Shown piece after piece: positions 8,538 to 16,700 of a DNA stretch of 64,000 bases (positions are counted from its first letter, which is position 1; each line of letters begins with the position of its first letter). The notes under the pieces were generated by a model that had not been told where the DNA came from, searched no databases, and was given only the letters and a program-made list of their open reading frames with translations. The stretch is from NCBI GenBank assembly GCA_022402465.1, contig JAKRSH010000027.1, positions 114,949 to 178,948 on the forward strand, read 5' to 3'. Made by a program: the position numbers and the translations under genes. This stretch comes from Leptospiraceae bacterium. GTDB lineage: Bacteria > Spirochaetota > Leptospiria > Leptospirales > Leptospiraceae.

Positions 8538-8666
8538 ATGGAAAATATTTGGACAGAACTATTACTTGAAATTTCGGATTTACCTACTTATGATATGAAA
8601 GCCTTCCTTATGTATTTCTTTGAGTCCAAAGAAGATTCAGAAATAATCATGTCCGCCTTATATTAA
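8538..8666 (+). CDS. small ORF, 42 aa, behind a palindromic operator
   Basis: This ORF is too short for the supplied track. ATG at 8538 and TAA at 8664 enclose MENIWTELLLEISDLP...FESKEDSEIIMSALY, an acidic, helical peptide with no signal sequence. GGGAG ends nine bases before the ATG, which is good spacing, and the codons match local usage. Upstream is a promoter whose -10 lies inside a perfect 11-bp inverted repeat. Downstream is the terminator of the convergent GST gene. No family is recognised. It could be a small regulator, an antitoxin-like protein or a leader peptide. Ribosome binding site plus operator make it more credible than a chance ORF. Confidence 0.5.
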   Translation: MENIWTELLLEISDLPTYDMKAFLMYFFESKEDSEIIMSALY

Positions 8667-8703
8667 TAAAAAAGACCAAGCCCTAAATCAAGCAGGTGGT
8701 CTT
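8665..8703 (-). terminator. intrinsic terminator of the GST gene
   Basis: On the minus strand AAGACCA pairs with TGGTCTT and is followed by TTTTTATT, a normal U-tract. The loop includes the GST stop codon (8688-8690), so the hairpin overlaps the end of the coding region. Confidence 0.65.
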
Positions 8704-9290
8704 GTAGATAAGAGGTTCTCGTTTCCATAATGCTTATTCAAAATCTCTACCCACAAAGGATTTTCCATAACAGGATAAGCATTTCTAAATCTTAACCAAT
8801 CTAAAATAGTTAAAAGATTTAATTCAGATAATCCCATCTTCTCTTCTTTTGAAAAATAAATTCCATCTAATTCAGATTGAATCCAATTCAAGATAGAAGT
8901 CACTCGATTGGACTGTTTTAATAAGTATGGAACATCTTCTGGCTTCAGACCATCATTCTTAAGATAAAAGACATTGATTGCTGATTCGACAGCTGTGTCT
9001 ATGGCATGAATGATATTGGACTCTCTCCATTTTTCTTTACCACTTGGAATTCGTAGGCTTCCCGTTCCGAAATTCTCAAACAAATAAGAAATGATTACAT
9101 GGCTATCCCATAATTTCATTCCATTTTCAAATTCGACATAAGGAACTTTCCAAAGTGGATTCTTAGTTCGCATTTCTGCCTGACCAGCTTCAGTAAGAGT
9201 ATCAACTAAGGTATAATTTAATTTCAATTCTTTAATTATGAATCGAACTCTTCTAACGAAAGGTGAAGTGAGACTTCCATATAATTTCAT
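8688..9290 (-). CDS. glutathione S-transferase family protein
   Basis: A 200-residue two-domain GST. The N-terminal thioredoxin-like domain (1-80) begins MKLYGSLTSPFVRRVRF and includes the glutathione-contacting segment KVPYVEFENGMKLWDSHVIISYL, with the cis-Pro after KV. An all-helical C-terminal domain follows (about 90-200). GSTs conjugate glutathione to electrophiles or reduce peroxides in the cytosol. The substrate cannot be predicted. Ser/Thr near residues 7-9 could serve as the catalytic hydroxyl. It is a single-gene unit with its own terminator, just downstream of the hybrid kinase gene. A separate truncated GST relic lies at 38012-38119. Confidence 0.88.
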   Translation of the reverse strand: MKLYGSLTSPFVRRVRFIIKELKLNYTLVDTLTEAGQAEMRTKNPLWKVPYVEFENGMKLWDSHVIISYLFENFGTGSLRIPSGKEKWRESNIIHAIDTAVESAINVFYLKNDGLKPEDVPYLLKQSNRVTSILNWIQSELDGIYFSKEEKMGLSELNLLTILDWLRFRNAYPVMENPLWVEILNKHYGNENLLSTRPPA

Positions 9291-9333
9291 AAATCATATA
9301 AGAAAAAGATAAGTTATTTTTGTCTAAAAGAAA

Positions 9334-12198
9334 TTATAGTTTTTTGATCCATTTTAAAATTTTTGAATTAAGAATATCTATTTGTATTGGTTTTGATAAA
9401 AAATCATTCATTCCTGCTTTCATACATTTTTCCTCTTCACCTTGGGTGGTTCCTGCAGTAAGTGCAATGATAATACAATTATTTTTATTGGTCTTACGAA
9501 TGCTAATTGTTGCATCTAGACCATTTAATTCAGGCATCTGAACGTCCATAAGAATTAAATCAGGCAAGAAACTTTCATATTTCTGAATTGCTTCAATTCC
9601 ATTCGTTGCAACTTCAATGATAGCATTAGGAAGTATCCTTTTAACCAAAGATTTAGATAATAACAAATTGACTGGATTATCTTCTGCAATTAAAACTTTG
9701 GTTAAATCAAGAATAATTGACTTTTCTTTGTTTATATTCTTCATTTTTTTATTTGAAATATTAGAAGATATATCATCCAAGATGTTGGTGATAAATGATT
9801 CCGTTAATGGTTTGGTTAATGTAACAATTTTTTGAGTCGAGGATTCTATTCCAGATAAATCAACTTTATTAAATGAATTGGCAAGTAATATGATAGGTAT
9901 GGATTTCTTGTTTTGATTCATTGAATATAATAAATTAGATAAAAATAATTTATTAATAAAACATACCGATTGATCGATTATTATTAAATCAAAATTTAAG
10001 TCTTCACTTGGATTAATATAATTTATTAATTTAGAATCATCATGTAATACTAGCTCGGATTTGATATTATATAAACTCAATATATTCTTTATATTTTTGC
10101 CAGACTTTTCCAGTCGCTCAATAATTAACACATTATTGATATTATTATAAGACTCTCTTACCTTTTCTAGATCTGGGTATTTCTTAGATTCAATAATAAA
10201 AGAAAATTTACTACCCTTCCCCAAATTACTTTGGATCAACAATTTAGAATTCATTAAATTTAATAGATTGTTTGAAATACTTAAGCCTAAGCCACTTCCT
10301 CCATATTTCCTTGAAGTTGTTGAATCAGCCTGTGAGAAAACTTCTAAAATCTTTGTTTGGTCCTTTTCTGAGATTCCTATCCCAGTATCCCTAACAGAAA
10401 ACTCAATTTGAATTAAATTATCTTCTTGAACATCTTTTAAAATTTTAGATGAAATCTCCACTTCACCTTTATCAGTAAACTTTATTGCATTACTCAATAA
10501 GTTTACTAAAATTTGTCTTAAGCGTATTGGATCAACTTCTATGGTATGAAAATTTTCATAATCAATATCAACTAATAAATCCAATCCTTTTTCTATAGCC
10601 TTGTATTTAACTAAATCAATAGATTGCTCAATAATATCTACTCGGTTTACAATTTCTGGACTTAACTCCATCTTTCCTGCTTCAATTTTGGAAAAATCTA
10701 AAATATCATTTATAAGATCTAATAATGAATGTGCGGATTGATTTACAATATTCATGTATCGTCTTTGGTTAGAATCTAGTTTTGAATTCATAAGCATTTC
10801 ACTGAATCCGATAACTCCATTCAAAGGTGTTCTTATTTCATGACTCATATTCGCTAAGAATTCTGATTTAGCCTTAGAAGCTGCTTCTGCAATTTCCTTC
10901 AGATGAACTAATTCATACTCAATTTCTTTTTTTTCTGTTATATCTTTCAAAATTCCAGTAATGTAAACTGGCTTGTCTTCTTTATTTTTTATAATCTTGG
11001 TGGTATTTTCAACCCATCTATGAGAACCATCTGGTCGAACAATTCTATAACTTGCTGCCGCAAATTGAGAATAAATTAGTTGCTTTTCAAATTCTTCAAT
11101 ATTTGCCATGTCATCTGGATGAATGACTTTCTTCCAAATATTTATGTTATTGTAGTATTCAATCACACTTCGTCCGTAAATTTTTTCAAAAGACTTTGAA
11201 GTATAAAGCGGCTTATAATCCGGTAAACTTACAGCCCAGACTACTTCTTCCAAAGAATCTAAGATAATGGATAATTGTTCTTCCTTTTTCTTTATTATCT
11301 CTCGATTCTTGAATTCAATTGTAATATCTTGGATAGATCCATACAAACGAATACAGATTCCATCTTCGAAATCAGGAAACCCCTTTGTTCGTATCCACCT
11401 AGTATTTCCTTCTGCTGTTTTTATTTTAGCAACACTATCCCAGTTAGAACCAGACTCTATAGCTGAATGAAAAAGTGTCTCTAATTCATTCCGTATTTGA
11501 TCAGAATCATAAAATTGAAATGCTTCCGTCTTATTAGGTTTATAATTATAGGGAACCTCATAGATATCTTTAGTTACAGCACTCCAATATAAAGAATCTT
11601 CTTTGGGATCGTATTCCCAACCTCCAACCTGAGCAATTAAATTGGTTTCTTCTAAAATTTCTGACTTTCTTTTTAAGAAATAATTTTCATTAGCAAGCAA
11701 TAGAGTATTTCGTCTAGCTTTCATTAAATTAACTACCTGATTAGATAGATATTTTAATGCTAACTTCTGATCTTCTGATAAATTTTTAGGATGATTATCG
11801 ATCACACAAAGTGTTCCCAATACGCATCCTGATTCATCTAGCAATGGAGAGCCTGCATAAAAAATAACTTTAGGATCTCCGGTAACCAAAGGATTGTCAA
11901 AAAAGCGAGAATCATTTCTAGAATCAGAAATAATAAAAAGGTCTTCGGAGCTATTGATAGCATGTCCACAGAAAGAAATTTCTCTAGATGTTTCTGTCAC
12001 ATCAAGACCAATTTTGGATTTGAACCATTGTCGCTCTGAATCTATCAAACTAATTAAGGCTATTGGAACTTTGCAAATAATGGAAGCTAATTTTGTAATT
12101 TCATCAAATTCCTTTTCAACATGGCTGTCTAAAATCATATAGCTTTTAAGGGCTTCGATTCTCTCCTTCTCATTGATTGGGATATCTGGTTTTTCCAT
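9334..12198 (-). CDS. hybrid sensor histidine kinase (GAF-PAS-PAS-HisKA-HATPase-REC)
   Basis: A 954-residue soluble hybrid kinase. An N-terminal GAF domain (about 25-170) contains the typical FYAGSPLLDESGCVLGTLCVID. Two PAS/PAC modules follow (about 185-300 and 305-425). The H-box is SEFLANMSHEIRTPLNG with phospho-acceptor His453. The HATPase_c domain (about 565-685) has VRDTGIGIS and YGGSGLGLSIS. A degenerate receiver-like segment (about 700-815; NVLIIERLEKSG, lacking the usual acidic pair) precedes a good C-terminal receiver (about 830-954; LIAEDNPVN...LILMDVQMPELNG). No membrane segment is seen, so it senses a cytoplasmic signal. No response regulator is adjacent. The final receiver may act in a phosphorelay. 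Confidence 0.93.
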   Translation of the reverse strand: MEKPDIPINEKERIEALKSYMILDSHVEKEFDEITKLASIICKVPIALISLIDSERQWFKSKIGLDVTETSREISFCGHAINSSEDLFIISDSRNDSRFFDNPLVTGDPKVIFYAGSPLLDESGCVLGTLCVIDNHPKNLSEDQKLALKYLSNQVVNLMKARRNTLLLANENYFLKRKSEILEETNLIAQVGGWEYDPKEDSLYWSAVTKDIYEVPYNYKPNKTEAFQFYDSDQIRNELETLFHSAIESGSNWDSVAKIKTAEGNTRWIRTKGFPDFEDGICIRLYGSIQDITIEFKNREIIKKKEEQLSIILDSLEEVVWAVSLPDYKPLYTSKSFEKIYGRSVIEYYNNINIWKKVIHPDDMANIEEFEKQLIYSQFAAASYRIVRPDGSHRWVENTTKIIKNKEDKPVYITGILKDITEKKEIEYELVHLKEIAEAASKAKSEFLANMSHEIRTPLNGVIGFSEMLMNSKLDSNQRRYMNIVNQSAHSLLDLINDILDFSKIEAGKMELSPEIVNRVDIIEQSIDLVKYKAIEKGLDLLVDIDYENFHTIEVDPIRLRQILVNLLSNAIKFTDKGEVEISSKILKDVQEDNLIQIEFSVRDTGIGISEKDQTKILEVFSQADSTTSRKYGGSGLGLSISNNLLNLMNSKLLIQSNLGKGSKFSFIIESKKYPDLEKVRESYNNINNVLIIERLEKSGKNIKNILSLYNIKSELVLHDDSKLINYINPSEDLNFDLIIIDQSVCFINKLFLSNLLYSMNQNKKSIPIILLANSFNKVDLSGIESSTQKIVTLTKPLTESFITNILDDISSNISNKKMKNINKEKSIILDLTKVLIAEDNPVNLLLSKSLVKRILPNAIIEVATNGIEAIQKYESFLPDLILMDVQMPELNGLDATISIRKTNKNNCIIIALTAGTTQGEEEKCMKAGMNDFLSKPIQIDILNSKILKWIKKL

Positions 12199-12479
12199 TT
12201 TATTTCTATTTCAATTTGACGAAAGTTCTACTATAATATGCAATGAAAATGAGCATCTTGGAAATCATTAAATTGAAGCTAAGCAGATTTCATAGGTTTT
12301 TTACAGTCTACCTAAAAAATATTCATTAGGATACAAGAGTCAATAATTTTAAAAAATAATTCTATGATAATTTGAAGGATTTAATTTTAAGATTTAAAGT
12401 GAATTTTACAATATATTAATAAACGATATTTAAAGCTAAATTAGATGAATTTTAACATAAGAAAAAAGAGGATATAAAC
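12199..12479. other. divergent intergenic region between hybrid kinase and argC
   Basis: About 280 AT-rich bases that must hold the promoters of the minus-strand kinase gene and of argC. No riboswitch, strong hairpin or convincing ARG-box palindrome was found by eye. The argC Shine-Dalgarno AGAGGAT lies at its right end. Confidence 0.45.
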
Positions 12480-13499
12480 TTGAAAGAACTTGCTATCATT
12501 GGCGCTGGAGGTTATACAGGAAGAGAACTCATTCGATTATTGAATAATCACTCAGAGTTTCAATTATTACATATTACAAGCAACCAACTCGTAGGAAAAT
12601 CTTATCAGGAATCCTTTCCGCAAGACAAATATAGAAATGAAATTTATTTCCAAAATCATGAGTCTGAGATTCCATCAAATGCTACAGTTGTATTAGCAAC
12701 TCCCAACGAAACATCTATGGAGCTAGTTCCAAGATTACTTGAGAAAGGTCATAGAGTGATAGATCTTTCTGGATCTTATCGTTTGCATGATAGAGACATC
12801 TTTGAGAAAAATTATAAAATAAAACACACTCATTTTGATTATATGAAGAAGGCAGTTTTTGGTCTTCCTGAATTTTATGCATCTCAAATTAGAGATTCAG
12901 AATTTGTATCTAATCCTGGATGCTTTGCAACCTCATCTATCATTCCTATTCGTATCCTTAGATCCATGCAAGATAAATTCAAATCTTCAATAGTCATCGA
13001 CTCCAAAACTGGTGTTAGTGGAGCAGGAGGAAGAACTGAGGAAGTTGGTTTTCTCTTTACAAATACCTATGAAAATTTTAGGTCTTACAAAGTTCTTGGA
13101 CACCAACATGAACCTGAGATTGCTGAATACTCCTTAGATCCCGACTTACTTGCTTCTGGAAGGTTAGAAATTGTTTTTACTCCTCATCTTTTGCCTGTTT
13201 ATAGAGGAATTTTATCAACAATTTATATACAAACTGATCCAACAACTGCGAGTAAGATTCCAGACCTATTGAAAGCCTTTTGCAAGGAACATGCATTTCT
13301 TAGATACAAAGAAAATCCAGAAGAGATAGAGCTGAAATTTGTTCAAAATACAAATTATCTTGATATTTCAGCTAAGGTTAGAAATGGCACAGTAGTTATA
13401 GTGACTGCCTTAGATAATTTAGTAAAGGGAGCTGCTGGCCAAGCTTTGCAAAACCTAAATATCATGCACAGTCTTCCTGAGACTATGGGTTTGATTTGA
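12480..13499 (+). CDS. argC: N-acetyl-gamma-glutamyl-phosphate reductase
   Basis: At 339 residues this is a typical ArgC. It reduces N-acetylglutamyl phosphate to the semialdehyde with NADPH in arginine biosynthesis. The Rossmann motif IIGAGGYTGRELIRLL lies at residues 6-21. The catalytic Cys148 is in SNPGCFATS, and GVSGAGGR and the HQHEPEI segment match the family. The start is a TTG at 12480 behind an AGAGGAT Shine-Dalgarno. There is no in-frame ATG near the Rossmann motif, so TTG is well supported. Its stop overlaps the TTG start of the next gene, so the two are probably co-translated. Other arg genes are not in the window. Confidence 0.95.
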   Translation: MKELAIIGAGGYTGRELIRLLNNHSEFQLLHITSNQLVGKSYQESFPQDKYRNEIYFQNHESEIPSNATVVLATPNETSMELVPRLLEKGHRVIDLSGSYRLHDRDIFEKNYKIKHTHFDYMKKAVFGLPEFYASQIRDSEFVSNPGCFATSSIIPIRILRSMQDKFKSSIVIDSKTGVSGAGGRTEEVGFLFTNTYENFRSYKVLGHQHEPEIAEYSLDPDLLASGRLEIVFTPHLLPVYRGILSTIYIQTDPTTASKIPDLLKAFCKEHAFLRYKENPEEIELKFVQNTNYLDISAKVRNGTVVIVTALDNLVKGAAGQALQNLNIMHSLPETMGLI

Positions 13500-14119
13500 T
13501 ACAAGAATCTTTGCTAGATAAAGTTCTATTCTGTTCGGCTATTGAGGAAGAGCTTTTGGGGCTAGAACATTCCATCAAACACAAATTAGCTCTTGGTGTT
13601 GGAAATATGGAAGCTATGATGAATTGCTTTTTGTACCTTAACGAGAACAAAGAAATTAATGAAATCATATTTATTGGCTCGGCAGGAACATATGATACAA
13701 AGCTATGTCCCTTATTTTCGATTGTAAAAGGAAAAGATTATTACTACAGAGAACTTGCCGCGTGGAAATTAGAAGCTAATTCGCCGAAGTTATTGGAAGT
13801 ATTCATCCCGCAAACTGAAGTAAGCAAGAACAAATCCATTTTTTCTAGATGGAATTTAGATACATTTTCCGTGAACTGCCCACATTCTATATCATTGATT
13901 CCCATCTCTGACTTACCTGTATGGGAGCATGGTCCCATTTTAGAGAACATGGAAGCTTTTGGACTTGCAAAACTTGCTTCTAAGTTAGGATTCAATTTTA
14001 CCTCAGTTTTTGGAATTACAAATGAAGTTGGGAGAAATGGTAGTAATGATTGGTTAAAAAATTATAAACTAGTATCTAAAAATCTCATTCAAGAGATAAA
14101 TATTTTTTTACAATCCTAA
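13496..14119 (+). CDS. nucleoside phosphorylase-family hydrolase, possibly futalosine hydrolase-like
   Basis: This 207-residue protein fits the PNP_UDP/MTA-SAH nucleosidase superfamily. An N-terminal SAIEEELLGLE corresponds to the AMEEE segment of MTAN. FIGSAGTYD matches the purine/phosphate loop, and GPILENMEAFGLAKLA carries the ribose-binding Met-Glu. Near the C-terminus GITNEVGRNGSNDW has Asn where MTAN has the catalytic Asp of SDxAD. That substitution and the following GRN...W recall futalosine hydrolases (MqnB) of the alternative menaquinone pathway. The start is TTG, overlapping the argC stop by four bases. The superfamily is fairly certain. The MqnB-like identity is an inference from remembered motifs. 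Confidence 0.65.
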   Translation: MIQESLLDKVLFCSAIEEELLGLEHSIKHKLALGVGNMEAMMNCFLYLNENKEINEIIFIGSAGTYDTKLCPLFSIVKGKDYYYRELAAWKLEANSPKLLEVFIPQTEVSKNKSIFSRWNLDTFSVNCPHSISLIPISDLPVWEHGPILENMEAFGLAKLASKLGFNFTSVFGITNEVGRNGSNDWLKNYKLVSKNLIQEINIFLQS

Positions 14120-14149
14120 AACCAAATATACTCATTCCATTTAAATTCG

Positions 14150-14167
14150 ATCTTAAAAATTTAAGAT
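14150..14167. terminator. AT-rich hairpin between convergent genes
   Basis: ATCTTAAA (14150-14157) pairs with TTTAAGAT (14160-14167) across two bases. It lies between the convergent nucleoside-hydrolase and VOC-like genes. The stem is short and AT-rich, so termination activity is uncertain. Confidence 0.35.
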
Positions 14168-14529
14168 TACTTTTCATCCGCTTCTATGATCCAGATTCGA
14201 TTCTTCCAGGGATCCAACCATGAATGATATCTATTCTTGGAATCTCTGTATTCTAAGGTAAAATGTTTCATCCATAAAAGATTCCTATTTGAATCTAAAT
14301 TTAGAAACTGATTCCAATCATGTATTTTTAAACTGAGAGTGCCAGGATAAGTAGGACAATGCGAATTTGCTTTGTCAAAATATAAAATAAAATTAGAAGA
14401 ATCAATTAATTCTAATTCTGCATGATTTTCTGTATTTGTGATTATTTTCCAATGAAAGATCTTATTATAAAGTGCTACTGCTTCAGGTGGGTGAGAAGAA
14501 TGAAAATTGCAACCTGAAACAGTGAGCAT
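14167..14529 (-). CDS. glyoxalase/VOC-like protein, 120 aa
   Basis: A 120-residue protein whose layout fits a single vicinal-oxygen-chelate module: PPEAVALYNKIFHWKIITN near the N-terminus, HAELELIDSSNFILYFDKA, then TLSLKIHDWNQFLNLD and a C-terminal YRDSKNRYHSWLDPWKNRIWIIE resembling the usual D-P-DGN-x-I ending. The metal ligands are not clearly conserved, so catalytic activity is doubtful. It lies downstream of the DUF3332-like lipoprotein gene on the minus strand, separated by 8 bases, and is probably co-transcribed. The family call rests on pattern and length only. Confidence 0.5.
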   Translation of the reverse strand: MLTVSGCNFHSSHPPEAVALYNKIFHWKIITNTENHAELELIDSSNFILYFDKANSHCPTYPGTLSLKIHDWNQFLNLDSNRNLLWMKHFTLEYRDSKNRYHSWLDPWKNRIWIIEADEK

Positions 14530-14537
14530 AATTTTAA

Positions 14538-15092
14538 TTAATTTTGATGAACAGGAATATTGATATTACCAGAGTAGACTCTTTGGATTTCACCATCGTT
14601 AATTTCGACTTCAATGGCTTGGATTTGATTATCCACAAGTGTAAATAATTTACCAGGTTGATCTTTATAAGCAATGATTTCTCTAGTTTCCTTACCATCA
14701 AAACTTTTGAATCTAAGTTCATTCCCATCCTTAGACTTTGAAATCGTAGAGACTTCTCCTCTTCCACCTTTAAAGGTAATTACTTTGCCAGCAGATATGG
14801 ATTTGTCAGATTTATGATCTTCATTTGAACCTATTACATTTTGGTCCGTCCAAAATTCGATTAAATTGAAAACAAATAAGTCCAAGATAAAACCAATACC
14901 TGCTACCCAAAAAATAAATCCCGCCCACATAACGACAGTTTTAACAAATTTAACAACTAGCTTATCACCGCCAGATAGATTTAACTCGTCAACAAATACA
15001 TAAAGTTTCTTGGTTATGGCAAATTTACCAAAGCAGTTGATTTGGATAAAAGAAAGTAGAATCACAAGTGTTGTAATTATTTTTTTATTCAT
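14538..15092 (-). CDS. DUF3332-like lipoprotein
   Basis: A 184-residue envelope protein. The N-terminal hydrophobic stretch ends in a lipobox-like QINCFG, with Cys20 the probable lipidation site. The next part (FAITKKLYVFVDELNLSG...VVMWAGFIFWVAGIGFILDLFVFNLIEFWTDQN) matches the arrangement remembered for DUF3332: a lipoprotein signal, a conserved helix, a hydrophobic helix pair, and the NLIEFWT motif. A beta-rich tail follows (ITFKGGRGEVSTISKSKDGNELRFKSFDGKE). The function of DUF3332 proteins is not known. It is probably co-transcribed with the VOC-like gene and divergent from leuA. No enzyme residues are apparent. Confidence 0.65.
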   Translation of the reverse strand: MNKKIITTLVILLSFIQINCFGKFAITKKLYVFVDELNLSGGDKLVVKFVKTVVMWAGFIFWVAGIGFILDLFVFNLIEFWTDQNVIGSNEDHKSDKSISAGKVITFKGGRGEVSTISKSKDGNELRFKSFDGKETREIIAYKDQPGKLFTLVDNQIQAIEVEINDGEIQRVYSGNINIPVHQN

Positions 15093-15185
15093 AAAGTCCT
15101 CTAATTAAGGAATCGTCCATTCTCTAATTTTCCTTGATCTTTTCCCTTGACCGTAAATCAGGTTCAGGGAAGCTATGATAAGCCT

Positions 15186-16688
15186 ATGAATCAAGATTAC
15201 GTTAAAATATTTGATACAACTCTTCGTGATGGAGAGCAGTGCCCTGGTGCAGCTATGAGTGAAGATGAGAAATTGGAAATTGCCCACCACCTTTCTAAAA
15301 TGAAAGTGGATGTGATAGAAGCAGGTTTTCCCATTTCTTCGCCTGTTCAATTCCAAGCTGTTCAACGAATAGCTAGGGAAGTTCAAGGACCTATTATCGC
15401 AGGTCTGGCTAGAGCCATGAAGGCTGACATCGAGTCCGCATCAATGGCTATAGCTCCTGCCACTCGTAAGAGAATCCACACCTTTATTGCATCCTCGCCC
15501 ATTCATATGAAACATAAATTAGGTAAAAATCCCTCAGAAGTCTTGGCTATGGCTAGAGAAGCTGTCAAAATTTCTCGCAATCTTGTTGAGGATGTTGAAT
15601 TCAGCGCTGAGGATGGAACTAGATCTGAATGGGAATTCCTCAGAGAACTTGTGGAAGCAGTAATCGAAGAAGGTGCAAGTACAATAAATATTCCAGACAC
15701 AGTTGGCTACACCACACCAGAAGAATATGGAAAACTCTTTGCCTTCTTAAAAAGCAAGGTAAAAGGTGCAGAGAAGGTGATCTTCAGTGCACACTGTCAC
15801 AATGACTTGGGTCTAGCTGTAGCAAATTCACTTGCCGCTGTACTTAACGGAGCTAGACAGATAGAATGTACTATCAATGGTATAGGCGAGAGAGCTGGCA
15901 ATACCGCTATGGAAGAAATAGCTATGGCTATGCGAACTAGGAAAGATTTTTTCGGAATAGAAACAAATCTTGAGACGACTCACATTGCAAGAGCATCCTA
16001 CTTAGTAAAAAATATTACAGGTATGGTCGTGCAACCTAACAAAGCCATTGTGGGTGCTAATGCATTTGCTCATGAATCTGGGATACACCAAGATGGAGTA
16101 ATTAAAAACAGAGAGACCTATGAAATTATGAAGCCGGAATCAATTGGACTTAAATCCAATCGAATGGTTTTGGGTAGGCACTCAGGAAGAGCAGGATTCA
16201 AAGATAGGATTATTAAACTAGGTTTTGTTCCCAAAGATGATGAATTAGAATCGGCATATAACAGATTTTTAGAAATTGCTGATCGTAAGAAAGAAATTTT
16301 TGACGAAGATTTAACTGCCCTCTTTACAGAAGAGTCTCGTAAGTCCGACCAAGATATCTACCAACTTACGCGTTTTGAAATCTCCACTGGAACCGAGAAG
16401 CCACCCTCAGCTTCCATAGAAATTAAAATCAAAGACAAAATAAAAACTGAAACATCAAAAGGAGACGGCCCTGTAGACTCTATGTTTAAGGCGATTGATC
16501 AAGCAACAGGCATTCATCCTTTGCTTTTGAGACTCTTGATCTCTCCTGTTACAGAAGGTGCAGATGCTATGGCAGAAGCAAGCGTCACATTAGAGTTAGA
16601 TGACAAGCGAGTTGTAGGTAAAGCTAGCTCCACAGATATTATGGAAGCCTGTGCTGTATCTTACATAGATGCACTGAATCGTCTGTAA
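15186..16688 (+). CDS. leuA: 2-isopropylmalate synthase
   Basis: LeuA condenses acetyl-CoA with 2-oxoisovalerate, the first step of leucine synthesis. The track starts at TTG 15147, but ATG 15186 gives MNQDYVKIFDTTLRDGEQCPGA, which aligns with the family N-terminus. I take that start, giving 500 residues. The TIM barrel contains DTTLRDGEQ, the metal-binding HCHNDLGLAVANSLAAVLNGA, and the GIGERAGN motif. The C-terminal LeuA dimer/regulatory domain (about 375-500) includes GDGPVDSMFKAID. The QCPG and EAGFPISS signatures favour LeuA over citramalate synthase, which also occurs in leptospires. It is followed 12 bases later by hisC. Confidence 0.95.
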   Translation: MNQDYVKIFDTTLRDGEQCPGAAMSEDEKLEIAHHLSKMKVDVIEAGFPISSPVQFQAVQRIAREVQGPIIAGLARAMKADIESASMAIAPATRKRIHTFIASSPIHMKHKLGKNPSEVLAMAREAVKISRNLVEDVEFSAEDGTRSEWEFLRELVEAVIEEGASTINIPDTVGYTTPEEYGKLFAFLKSKVKGAEKVIFSAHCHNDLGLAVANSLAAVLNGARQIECTINGIGERAGNTAMEEIAMAMRTRKDFFGIETNLETTHIARASYLVKNITGMVVQPNKAIVGANAFAHESGIHQDGVIKNRETYEIMKPESIGLKSNRMVLGRHSGRAGFKDRIIKLGFVPKDDELESAYNRFLEIADRKKEIFDEDLTALFTEESRKSDQDIYQLTRFEISTGTEKPPSASIEIKIKDKIKTETSKGDGPVDSMFKAIDQATGIHPLLLRLLISPVTEGADAMAEASVTLELDDKRVVGKASSTDIMEACAVSYIDALNRL

Positions 16689-16700
16689 ATATAAAACCTT

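Noticed and set aside
15147-15185. 13-codon N-terminal extension of leuA
   Set aside because: The family N-terminus starts at MNQDYVKIFDTTLRDGEQ; the extension TVNQVQGSYDKP has no conservation pattern.
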